From the NCBI GenBank assembly GCA_946538475.1, contig CAMNGN010000108.1, forward strand, positions 1-6,445: a stretch of 6,445 bases of DNA. Direction: 5' to 3'. A model generated the notes under the pieces. The model was not told where the DNA came from. It did no database searches and saw nothing but the letters and a program-made list of their open reading frames with translations. The stretch is from an uncultured Blautia sp. Lineage in GTDB: Bacteria > Bacillota > Clostridia > Lachnospirales > Lachnospiraceae. Made by a program: the position numbers and the translations under genes. Below are positions 1 through 5,298 of this stretch, piece after piece (the stretch's first letter is position 1; the number at the start of each line of letters is the position of its first letter).

Positions 1-578
1 AGCTTTATGTTAAGCCTTCCAACCACGAGCAGCTGAAAAGCCGGAAATACAGAACAGACATCAGCCGCAGAGAGAACATGGCCTACGATGAAACTACCGA
101 TACATATACCTGCGCAAACGGTAAAAAGCTGTCCTTCGACTACAACAAGAAAAGCAAATCCCGGAATGGCTTTGAAACGGAAACGGCAGTTTACAGCTGC
201 AAAGAATGTGCAGGATGCCCCATAAAGGAAAAATGCATCAGGGCCTGCGGGAGTAAAAAGCCATTAGCTGAGCGCAACAAGGTAATCTATGTGTCCAAAC
301 GCTTTGCCCGCCAGCGGGATGAGATGGAGAAAAAGATCAATACCGATGATGGTAAGCTGATCCGTGTGAACCGGAGCATTCAGGCCGAGGGTGTTTTCGC
401 CATGACAAAGGAAGATATGGGATTCCGTAGATTCATGCTGCGAAGCACAGTTAAGGTTGAGGCTGAATGGATGCTGCTGAGCCTGGCCTACAATCTGCTC
501 AAGCTGCACCACAAAACTCAAAAACGGCGCTTGGGAACAGGTCTCGTGGTTCCTGTGGGGTTCCCAGCAGGATTATAG
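1..578 (+). CDS. IS1182-family transposase, C-terminal part (5' end outside window)
   Basis: This is the C-terminal part of a DDE transposase that moves its insertion sequence by DNA cleavage and strand transfer. The frame is open from position 3, reading LYVKPSNHEQLKSRKYRTDI and on into an ATG at 78. That ATG is therefore internal, not the start. Visible family features are the RENM-type linker, a Cys cluster of the form CKECAGCPIKEKC that resembles the zinc-ribbon-like insert of IS1182 transposases, and the terminal catalytic block around QAEGVFAMTKEDMGFRRF. In that block the Glu is the likely third acidic residue of the DDE triad, followed by the LRSTVKVEAEWMLLSLAYNLLKL helix. The visible part has no frameshift or internal stop, so the gene could be intact, but the first two catalytic acids are outside the window. 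The family call is by pattern recognition. Confidence 0.85.
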   Translation, partial: LYVKPSNHEQLKSRKYRTDISRRENMAYDETTDTYTCANGKKLSFDYNKKSKSRNGFETETAVYSCKECAGCPIKEKCIRACGSKKPLAERNKVIYVSKRFARQRDEMEKKINTDDGKLIRVNRSIQAEGVFAMTKEDMGFRRFMLRSTVKVEAEWMLLSLAYNLLKLHHKTQKRRLGTGLVVPVGFPAGL

Positions 579-609
579 TTGTTTTGAACTGAATATGAGA
601 CAATAAAAG

Positions 610-638
610 GGAGCGCCGATTGATCTTTTCGGCACTCC
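610..638 (+). terminator. Terminator-like hairpin after the transposase
   Basis: GGAGCGCCGA (610-619) pairs with TCGGCACTCC (629-638) around a 9-base loop, giving ten positions with one C/A mismatch. It starts 31 bases after the transposase stop. The following sequence is TGGGTGGTTTTG, so the U-run is short and displaced. It may be a weak terminator or a structure internal to the IS end. Confidence 0.4.
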
Positions 639-676
639 TGGGTGGTTTTGCACAGATTCCAAGAAAATCTATAAGT

Positions 677-700
677 TTTGAACAATACTTGTTTGAACAA
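677..700. repeat. Direct repeat TTTGAACAA x2
   Basis: TTTGAACAA occurs at 677-685 and 692-700, a 15-base period. A shorter relative, TTTTGAAC, lies just after the transposase stop near 582. The repeats sit within the presumed right end of the IS. Subterminal repeats of this kind can be transposase binding sites, but nothing here shows that. Confidence 0.4.
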
Positions 701-703
701 CGA

Positions 704-757
704 GGCGTTGCCTCAATTCAGCTGATTTTGCTGTTTTGAGACAACGCCAGTGTTTTT
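704..757 (+). terminator. Strong rho-independent terminator, possible IS right end
   Basis: GGCGTTGCCTCAA (704-716) pairs with TTGAGACAACGCC (736-748), 13 positions with one C/A mismatch. A TT/TT internal loop separates this from an inner CAGC/GCTG stem (719-722 with 730-733). A T-rich tract follows at 751-757, so it should stop rightward transcription coming out of the transposase. Read leftward it lacks a U-run, so it is a poor terminator for the DUF4491 gene. The arm ending at 748 may also be the IS terminal repeat. Confidence 0.7.
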
Positions 758-1043
758 ATTTATGATACTTCGGATTGGCGGGGAACCAGCCGCGCTCTAC
801 ACGTTTATGCTGCTGGAAGAGTTCCACGATGCTCCACATGCAGGAGAAGCCGATGACCCCGATGATGGAGGAGAGGATCAGATTGGAGATGACTGTCGAG
901 ACGCCGAGCAGGATCAGCCCGATGATCAGAAAGACCGGCCAGCATCGGTAGGAGAACAGATACTCACATTTAATCACGATCGGATGAAAAAGACCAATAC
1001 TCAGAAATGATGCGAGACCGAGCAGAATTCCATAAAACTGCAT
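756..1043 (-). CDS. DUF4491 family small membrane protein
   Basis: The 95-residue product matches the DUF4491 pattern as I recognise it. It starts MQFYGILLGLASFLSIGLFH, continues with PIVIKCEYLF and a Cys-Trp pair at residues 34-35, and ends in the hallmark GWFPANP near residues 85-91. Three hydrophobic segments are visible at about residues 3-19, 34-53 and 55-73, so it is an integral membrane protein of normal family length. The function of the family is not known to me. The start is supported by AAGGGAGA (minus strand, 1052-1058) about 8 bases upstream and by a plausible promoter beyond it. The gene points away from the heme-protein cluster and shares its control region. Its 3' end nearly abuts the presumed insertion-sequence end, which has no clear leftward terminator. 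Confidence 0.85.
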   Translation of the reverse strand: MQFYGILLGLASFLSIGLFHPIVIKCEYLFSYRCWPVFLIIGLILLGVSTVISNLILSSIIGVIGFSCMWSIVELFQQHKRVERGWFPANPKYHK

Positions 1044-1082
1044 GATTCATTCTCCCTTGCTGTGTTGATGAAAACCGGGATG

Positions 1083-1111
1083 ATCATATCATAGTAACTT
1101 AAATGATGCAA
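1083..1111 (-). promoter_or_regulatory. Predicted leftward promoter for the DUF4491 gene
   Basis: On the minus strand, TTGCAT (1111-1106) and TATGAT (1088-1083) are separated by exactly 17 bases. The -10 matches consensus at 5 of 6 positions, the -35 at 3 of 6. The start codon lies about 40 bases downstream. A second TATGAT at 1093-1088 has the wrong spacing. The -10 lies inside an inverted repeat, ATGAT-CAT-ATCAT (1080-1092). Confidence 0.45.
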
Positions 1112-1126
1112 CAACATTTCTGAAAG

Positions 1127-1161
1127 AAAAGCGACTTGTATTTGAATACAAGTTGCTTTTT
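1127..1161. terminator. Bidirectional terminator hairpin between divergent genes
   Basis: AAGCGACTTGTATT (1129-1142) pairs with AATACAAGTTGCTT (1145-1158) across a two-base TG centre. This is 14 pairs with one G-U, and A/T runs on both sides extend it. The rightward copy ends in TTTTT, the leftward one in TTTTCTTTC, so it can act in both directions. It lies upstream of both divergent genes, where it would insulate them or attenuate read-through into the heme-protein gene. Confidence 0.7.
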
Positions 1162-1181
1162 CCATAACGGCATGATATCAT
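1153..1181 (+). promoter_or_regulatory. Predicted rightward promoter for the heme-protein cluster
   Basis: TTGCTT (1153-1158) and TATCAT (1176-1181) are 17 bases apart. The -10 matches at 5 of 6 positions, the -35 at 3 of 6. The -35 is formed by the right arm of the preceding terminator, and the -10 is part of a perfect palindrome, ATGATATCAT (1172-1181). Transcription would start near 1188-1190 and give a leader of about 120 bases. Confidence 0.45.
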
Positions 1182-1189
1182 AACTATGT

Positions 1190-1302
1190 ATCGAAAGCGA
1201 AGGCTTTCTGAGCTTTGGTTTGGAAGGAAACTCTGAAGAAAAGCACAGAAAGTGCGGAATTACACCTGCAGTGTTAAGGCTGAGGCCTGAAAAGAAAAGG
1301 AG
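1190..1302 (+). ncRNA. Structured 5' leader RNA with two alternative folds
   Basis: Fold 1 is a row of short hairpins: GAAAGC/GCTTTC (1193-1208, loop GAAG), GTTT/AAAC (1218-1231, loop GGAAGG), GCAC/GTGC (1243-1255), ACAC/GTGT (1262-1274) and AGGC/GCCT (1277-1288). Fold 2 pairs CTTTCTGAGCTTT (1204-1216) with AAAGCACAGAAAG (1240-1252), 12 of 13 positions. It keeps the GGAAGG-loop hairpin at its tip but destroys the first and third hairpins of fold 1. The last hairpin ends ten bases before AGGAG (1298-1302). I do not recognise it as a known riboswitch class. A regulatory leader is an inference from the competing folds. Confidence 0.4.
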
Positions 1303-1308
1303 AGAGAA

Positions 1309-2835
1309 ATGAAGAAGACAGCGAGAATCCTCGCCCTTGTACTGGCGCTGATGTTCATGTTCAGCACAGTCGCGTTTGCCGCTGACGAGCCGCGGCAAGC
1401 AGACGTGGGCGAAAGAACCTCCTGGGAGAAGAATGCCCAGGTGGACGAAAAGTATGCCCCTCGCGTGAAGGTCATGGAAAACGGCGTCAAGGTTCAGAAG
1501 ACTCCGTATAACACGACCGCACTGGACACGCAGGCCGGTGATGTGGAGAGCAAGACCATCACAGCCTGGAACAACTACTTCCTCAACGCAGACAACCGCG
1601 GCTGCACAGCATGTCACAGCATTGAAGACGCTCTTGAGATGATGGAGACCTACCACGGCATCATCTACATGGGCTACAATACCGAACAGGGACTGCAGAA
1701 CTGCTTCGGCTGCCACAGCTTCTATGACAACTATATGCGGGACGCGATCCACACGCTGCATCAGCGCAACAGCACGTTCCAGGCCATGGGCGGCACCTGC
1801 GAATCCTGCCACTACATTGCCCGCCATGATGACGGCACCATCGAGTATCAGCGCTGGGACTATGTAAAGTATGACGTTCTCCGCGGCATTGCCGATGTCC
1901 CGGCAGAAGAGATGAACACCACCTTCACCTGGAACCAGACCGAGGTTACCCCGCATGAGAAGATGTTCTTCAAGACCATCAAGTCCAATCCGGAGATCTG
2001 GGTGACGGATGAAAGCCAGACCTCTCAGGAAGCGTTTGACAACTGGACGGTTACCTTCGGCGGCGATATCGACAACGGCGGCACGTTTACCCTTCCGGAA
2101 CTGATCGAGAAGTACGGTACGGAGACCCGTCTGATGAAATCCCACTGCACGGTCAACGGCCCCGGACAGGGCATGATCTATCAGGCGGAGATTACCGGTA
2201 TTCCGTTCCGGAAAATCGTGGAAGACCTTGGCCTTCACGAGGATGTGACCATGGTGGATCCGATCGGTGACGACGGCTATTGCTACACGATTTCTGTGGA
2301 GAAGCTGCTGGAAGAAGATGCACTTCTGGTTGTCGGCATGAACGGCGATACAATTTACGCGGATCAGGGTTGGCCTTGTGCGTTCTGGTGCAACGAAATG
2401 AGCGCCGGCAACTTCACAAAACGGGTCAATCAGGTCAACTTCAAGACAACCGGAGCGTCTTGGGACTTTTACGGTGACTTTACAGACGCGACGACGGGAC
2501 TGCCTTTTGACAAGCCGAATGCCGGTGTCCTGAACGCCTATGACGGGCAGATTTTTGAACTTGGTCAGCCGGTTCATCTGGAAGGCTATGCCGATGCCTG
2601 GAACGAGCCGATTGTGAAGCTTGAGTTCTCCTTCGACCACGGCCAGACCTGGAAGGAATATGACATCGAGAATGCGAACACCACACAGTGGGTTTACTGG
2701 AATCTAGATATCAATGACCTGCCGGCGGGTTCCTATCTGGTAAAGATCCGAGCATCCAGCGAGATGCCGGACGGCACGATCCGGACAAATGAAGCTCCTC
2801 TCCAGATGACGAATTACATGTTCAACGTGCAGTAA
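1309..2835 (+). CDS. Secreted triheme c-type cytochrome fused to a sulfite-oxidase-like molybdopterin domain
   Basis: This 508-residue protein appears to be an extracytoplasmic redox enzyme or electron carrier. Residues 1-24 form a Sec-type signal peptide (MKKTARILAL, hydrophobic core, AFA cleavage site). Three covalent heme sites follow: CTACH (99-103), CFGCH (132-136) and CESCH (164-168), with H116, H148, H151 and H173 as candidate distal ligands. Residues about 215-380 resemble the oxidoreductase molybdopterin-binding domain of the sulfite oxidase/YedY family. C280 in KSHCTVNG is the candidate molybdenum ligand, ahead of ITGIPFRKIVEDLG. Residues about 410-508 form an Ig-like Mo-co dimerisation domain (LEFSFDHGQTWKEYD). 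C357 and C361 are extra cysteines. No membrane anchor or sortase signal is visible. The start is fixed by AAGGAG six bases upstream. A ResB-like protein downstream fits heme attachment. The substrate is unknown, and cofactor binding by the second domain is inferred, not shown. Confidence 0.85.
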   Translation: MKKTARILALVLALMFMFSTVAFAADEPRQADVGERTSWEKNAQVDEKYAPRVKVMENGVKVQKTPYNTTALDTQAGDVESKTITAWNNYFLNADNRGCTACHSIEDALEMMETYHGIIYMGYNTEQGLQNCFGCHSFYDNYMRDAIHTLHQRNSTFQAMGGTCESCHYIARHDDGTIEYQRWDYVKYDVLRGIADVPAEEMNTTFTWNQTEVTPHEKMFFKTIKSNPEIWVTDESQTSQEAFDNWTVTFGGDIDNGGTFTLPELIEKYGTETRLMKSHCTVNGPGQGMIYQAEITGIPFRKIVEDLGLHEDVTMVDPIGDDGYCYTISVEKLLEEDALLVVGMNGDTIYADQGWPCAFWCNEMSAGNFTKRVNQVNFKTTGASWDFYGDFTDATTGLPFDKPNAGVLNAYDGQIFELGQPVHLEGYADAWNEPIVKLEFSFDHGQTWKEYDIENANTTQWVYWNLDINDLPAGSYLVKIRASSEMPDGTIRTNEAPLQMTNYMFNVQ

Positions 2836-2848
2836 TCCATATCGTACC

Positions 2849-2866
2849 AGTACAGCAGAGTACAGC
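2849..2866. repeat. Tandem AGTACAGC repeat
   Basis: AGTACAGC occurs at 2849-2856 and 2859-2866, a 10-base period, close to one helical turn. The second copy runs into the outer arm of the adjoining hairpin. It could be local slippage or a protein site; nothing decides between these. Confidence 0.35.
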
Positions 2867-2906
2867 CACTCACCTGCCGCAGAACACGGCAGGTGAGCAC
2901 GGCTGT
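2862..2906 (+). other. Intercistronic hairpin without U-run
   Basis: CTCACCTGCCG (2869-2879) pairs perfectly with CGGCAGGTGAG (2887-2897) around a 7-base loop. An outer ACAGCC/GGCTGT stem (2862-2867 with 2901-2906) extends it past an A versus CAC bulge. No T-run follows, so it is not a standard terminator. Placed 27 bases after the cytochrome stop and 46 before the ResB start, it could protect the 3' end of the cytochrome message or reduce read-through, so the cytochrome is made in excess of its assembly protein. Confidence 0.6.
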
Positions 2907-2952
2907 CGGATGACAGAAACAGTGGCCCTGCGGAGACACACTGGAGCTCCTT

Positions 2953-4083
2953 ATGAAGAAAACCTTTCAATTTATCCGATCCATGCGATTTGGAATGGTC
3001 CTTCTGGCGCTGATCGGTATCCTCTGCGTGATTGCTACCGTGAGCGGAAACGAGGGGATCTATTCCAGCTGGTACTTTATCCTGCTTTTCACGGTGTTAG
3101 GGGTGAATCTGACGCTGTGCTCTGTCCTGCGTGTGTTTCGTATCGACAGGCAGAGGCAGACCCTAATTCGAAAAGCTGAAAACAACGGCGTGACGCTGAC
3201 GGTACCGGATGCGGAGCTCTGGCTGAAAAAGCATCATTTCCGACCCTGGAAAGAAGCTTATCTCAAACATAGATCCGGTTTTTTTGGCTCATTTCTGACC
3301 CATGCGTCGATGCTCCTGCTCATGGCAGCGGCTGCCTGTATTTTTACTTTCGCTCAGCGGGAGGATCTGAATCTCTGCGTCGGAGACACGGCAGAGCTCC
3401 CGGACGGAACACAGTTGACGGTTGAGGCGTTTAGCTTGGAAAATGAAACAGGCGAGGTCGAATATACCAGTGTTCTGAAGGCTCAGCTGCCTGATGGCAG
3501 CGAGGAGAGAGGCGAGGCCAGGGTTAATCATCCACTCCGGCTTGGTCGTTACAAGATCTATCAGCAGAACTACTCCTATGCGGCCGTGATCGGTGTCCGG
3601 ACCGGAGAGGCAGAACAGGAGGAGACTGTCAAGCTGGATGAGCCGGCGTTTCTCTCACTGAACGGAGAAGACGGAATCTACTATTCTCAGATGTTTGGGA
3701 ATGTTGTGGAGGAAGATGGAGAAGTCCGCGTTTCACACGGTACCGAGATCATCCATCCGGCTTATGAAGTGAGCGTAACGGAGCAGGGCAGAGAGCAGGT
3801 CGGACTGATCTACCCGGGGACGACCACGGTAGCAGGTGGGGTGTTTTATACATTCTATGAACCGGAGGCTTATCCCGGCCTGCGGATCAAGACACAGCCC
3901 GAATGGGCGATGTGGATCCTGTACCTCTCATTCGTGCTGATGACGGTCGGCCTTTACCTGTGCTTCTTCTGTGTTCCGGAAGCAGCATGTATCAAACCCG
4001 ACGGCATTACTATCGCAGGGCAGAAGGATCTGCTTATGCAGATCGAGCAATACCGGGCAGAATTACAATCTGCGCAGACATAA
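2953..4083 (+). CDS. ResB/Ccs1-like System II cytochrome c biogenesis protein
   Basis: ResB-family proteins work with ResC/CcsA in the membrane to deliver heme and attach it to CXXCH apocytochromes outside the cytoplasm. This 376-residue protein opens with IRSMRFGMVLLALIGILCVI, matching the family's first transmembrane segment. Further segments lie at about residues 39-58, 111-133 and 319-340. The long loop between the last two (about 134-318) would be extracytoplasmic and contains the characteristic NHPLRLGRYKIYQQNY stretch (192-207). H117 in the third segment (SFLTHASMLLLM) matches the conserved family histidine position. It is shorter than the Bacillus ResB of about 540 residues as I recall it, but complete. 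GGAG at 2943-2946 supports the start. It lies between two secreted redox proteins, one with three hemes, so its likely client is the upstream cytochrome. No ResC/CcsA partner is present in the window. Confidence 0.8.
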   Translation: MKKTFQFIRSMRFGMVLLALIGILCVIATVSGNEGIYSSWYFILLFTVLGVNLTLCSVLRVFRIDRQRQTLIRKAENNGVTLTVPDAELWLKKHHFRPWKEAYLKHRSGFFGSFLTHASMLLLMAAAACIFTFAQREDLNLCVGDTAELPDGTQLTVEAFSLENETGEVEYTSVLKAQLPDGSEERGEARVNHPLRLGRYKIYQQNYSYAAVIGVRTGEAEQEETVKLDEPAFLSLNGEDGIYYSQMFGNVVEEDGEVRVSHGTEIIHPAYEVSVTEQGREQVGLIYPGTTTVAGGVFYTFYEPEAYPGLRIKTQPEWAMWILYLSFVLMTVGLYLCFFCVPEAACIKPDGITIAGQKDLLMQIEQYRAELQSAQT

Positions 4084-4107
4084 GCAGGTATAAGATAAGA
4101 AGCGAAG

Positions 4108-4129
4108 CAGCCTTGTGGCTGAAAAGGAG
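4108..4129 (+). promoter_or_regulatory. Small hairpin and ribosome binding site deciding the downstream start
   Basis: CAGCC/GGCTG (4108-4112 with 4117-4121, loop TTGT) is followed by AAAAGGAGAG, with AGGAG about 6-7 bases before the ATG at 4136. A GTG at 4115 is in frame but lies inside the hairpin and upstream of this site, so the ATG is preferred. The arrangement (hairpin, CTGAAAA, GGAGAGA, ATG) closely echoes the one before the gene at 1309. Confidence 0.6.
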
Positions 4130-4135
4130 AGAAGA

Positions 4136-5143
4136 ATGAAAAAGAACATCAAAAAGGCGCTGGCAGGCGCATTGAGCATGACAGCTGTTGTTGCCCAGCC
4201 GGCAACAGCACTTGCAGCAGAAGCTCCGGCAGCGGTTGCAGCTCTCGAATCAAGAGAAGAGGAGAGCTTTGACACAGTACAGAACGTTCAGGGTGAATTC
4301 CATTTTCATCAGGATAAACTGACACCCGCTGATGAAGTCTTCAGCCTCTTCGGCACGGTCGCCACTGCGGCCTGTGCAAAACCGGGCTTTGCCATGGACG
4401 AAGTATCGAAAGAAGATTATTACGTCAATGTCAAAGGCACGATCAAAAAGGCATATTCCCTGAGTCTCGATCAGGTGAAGGCCAGAGATGCCAAGCAGGA
4501 GCCCCTGAAGTGCAGCTGCGCCGGCGGAATGGCGCTGGCCACAGCACAGGTGACCGGTGTCCCGGTGTCCAGTGTGCTGGAAATGGCGGATCTGGAGGAA
4601 GGCACCAATACCATCACATTCAAGAGCGCAGACGGTTATGGCCTGGCACTTCCGCTGCAGTATGTTCTCGATAAAGAGGCTCTTCTGGTGTATAAGATTG
4701 CAGATACAGAACTCGATGCCGAGAACGGAGGCTATCTCCAGGTCTGGATGCCCGATACGGTGGCAAAGTACTTTACGAGACAGGTTACAGAGATCGAGCT
4801 CAGCAAGTCGGAAGAAGAGCCGGAAGTCATACAGCCTGAGAACACCTACCAGGTGAGCATCCTGAACCGCTTCAATGACAGCTTCAAGGTCGGCGACCAA
4901 ATCGGCTTTGAAGGCTATGCCGACGATTTCAATACAGAGATCACGGCGGTAGAATTCTCCCTGGACGGCGGAGAGACCTGGACAAGCTATGAAACAGCGA
5001 ATACAACCTCCCGTCTCTGGGTTTACTGGCACTTTGACTATACGGCGGAGAAGGCCGGTACGTATCGCCTGGATGTACGCGCCAGAGCGGCAGACGGTAC
5101 TGTAAGCCCGCTTGCGTCCAGCGTTGTGTTCACCGTCGAGTAA
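4136..5143 (+). CDS. Secreted heme-free molybdopterin-domain protein, paralogue of the triheme fusion
   Basis: This 335-residue protein has a Sec-type signal peptide (MKKNIKKALA, cleavage after ALA at 27). A sulfite-oxidase-like molybdopterin-binding domain covers about 92-222. It has C126 and C128 in LKCSCAGG as candidate molybdenum ligands, TGVPVSSVLEMADL, SADGYGLALPL, and KYFTRQVTEIEL, which matches the end of the fold. A C-terminal Ig-like Mo-co dimerisation domain (about 238-335) contains VEFSLDGGETW and LWVYWHFDY, closely parallel to VEFSF-type and WVYWNLD segments of the protein encoded at 1309. There is no CXXCH, so it binds no c-type heme; C80 is isolated. Residues 30-60 are acidic and low in complexity. 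It may pass electrons to or from the triheme protein or be a separate binding subunit. Its real cofactor content is uncertain because several sulfite oxidase active-site features are not evident. Confidence 0.75.
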   Translation: MKKNIKKALAGALSMTAVVAQPATALAAEAPAAVAALESREEESFDTVQNVQGEFHFHQDKLTPADEVFSLFGTVATAACAKPGFAMDEVSKEDYYVNVKGTIKKAYSLSLDQVKARDAKQEPLKCSCAGGMALATAQVTGVPVSSVLEMADLEEGTNTITFKSADGYGLALPLQYVLDKEALLVYKIADTELDAENGGYLQVWMPDTVAKYFTRQVTEIELSKSEEEPEVIQPENTYQVSILNRFNDSFKVGDQIGFEGYADDFNTEITAVEFSLDGGETWTSYETANTTSRLWVYWHFDYTAEKAGTYRLDVRARAADGTVSPLASSVVFTVE

Positions 5144-5169
5144 GGTAGACATTTCTCTGTTCCAATGAT

Positions 5170-5228
5170 CCGGTTTGAGCGCAGTCAGACTACGACAGAA
5201 TCGTCTGTTTGACTGCGCTCAAACACGG
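5170..5228 (+). terminator. Long near-perfect palindrome ending the cluster
   Basis: GTTTGAGCGCAGTCA (5173-5187) pairs perfectly with TGACTGCGCTCAAAC (5210-5224), and an outer CCG/CGG pair extends it past one bulged A. The 22-base apical region can form a small ACGA/TCGT stem. Only TTTAAAG follows, so the U-run is weak. The position 26 bases after the stop suggests it ends the cluster, but it might also be a processing site or a repeat-family palindrome. Confidence 0.5.
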
Positions 5229-5298
5229 TTTAAAGTACTTCTGACGGGTACGCAGGCGTATGATACATCAGAGGAATGCAGGCGAGGATGACTAAAGA

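Larger units (their letters stand above)
1..748 (+). mobile_element. Partial IS1182-family insertion sequence (right part)
   Basis: The transposase 3' part and its downstream region make up the right portion of an insertion sequence whose left part lies outside the window. The right boundary is inferred. The segment ending TTTTGAGACAACGCC at 734-748 looks like a terminal inverted repeat and is the last structured sequence before the neighbouring minus-strand gene. The left repeat needed to confirm it is not visible, and no target duplication can be scored. The element would end about 8 bases beyond the stop codon of the DUF4491 gene, so it would lie between genes without breaking one. Confidence 0.45.

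Noticed and set aside
78..80. ATG at 78 as the transposase start
   Set aside because: The frame is open and family-like back to position 3, so this Met is internal.
750..1010. An 86-codon plus-strand frame, very rich in Asp, opposite the DUF4491 gene
   Set aside because: Its acidic composition mirrors the hydrophobic codons of the minus-strand membrane protein, which matches a known family.
1190..1302. Assignment of the leader to a known riboswitch such as molybdenum cofactor, cobalamin or cyclic-di-GMP
   Set aside because: None of the conserved core sequences I know for these classes is present.
1099..2640. A 513-codon open frame on the minus strand opposite the triheme gene
   Set aside because: The plus frame has a signal peptide, three CXXCH motifs, recognisable domains and a good ribosome site. 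The minus frame shows no recognisable family and starts inside the plus gene, so it is an antisense by-product of codon bias.
4115..4135. GTG at 4115 as start of the second molybdopterin-domain protein
   Set aside because: It lies within a hairpin, has no ribosome site, and would place MAEKERR before a normal signal peptide. The ATG at 4136 has AGGAG at proper spacing.
4250..5152. A 300-codon open frame on the minus strand opposite the heme-free molybdopterin-domain gene
   Set aside because: It has no signal, domain or ribosome site of note, and the plus-strand gene explains the region fully.
5235..5264. A promoter for the SecA gene with TATGAT at 5259-5264
   Set aside because: The -10 is good, but no acceptable -35 lies 16-18 bases upstream; CTGACG at 5241-5246 is only 12 bases away. 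Too weak to list as a feature.
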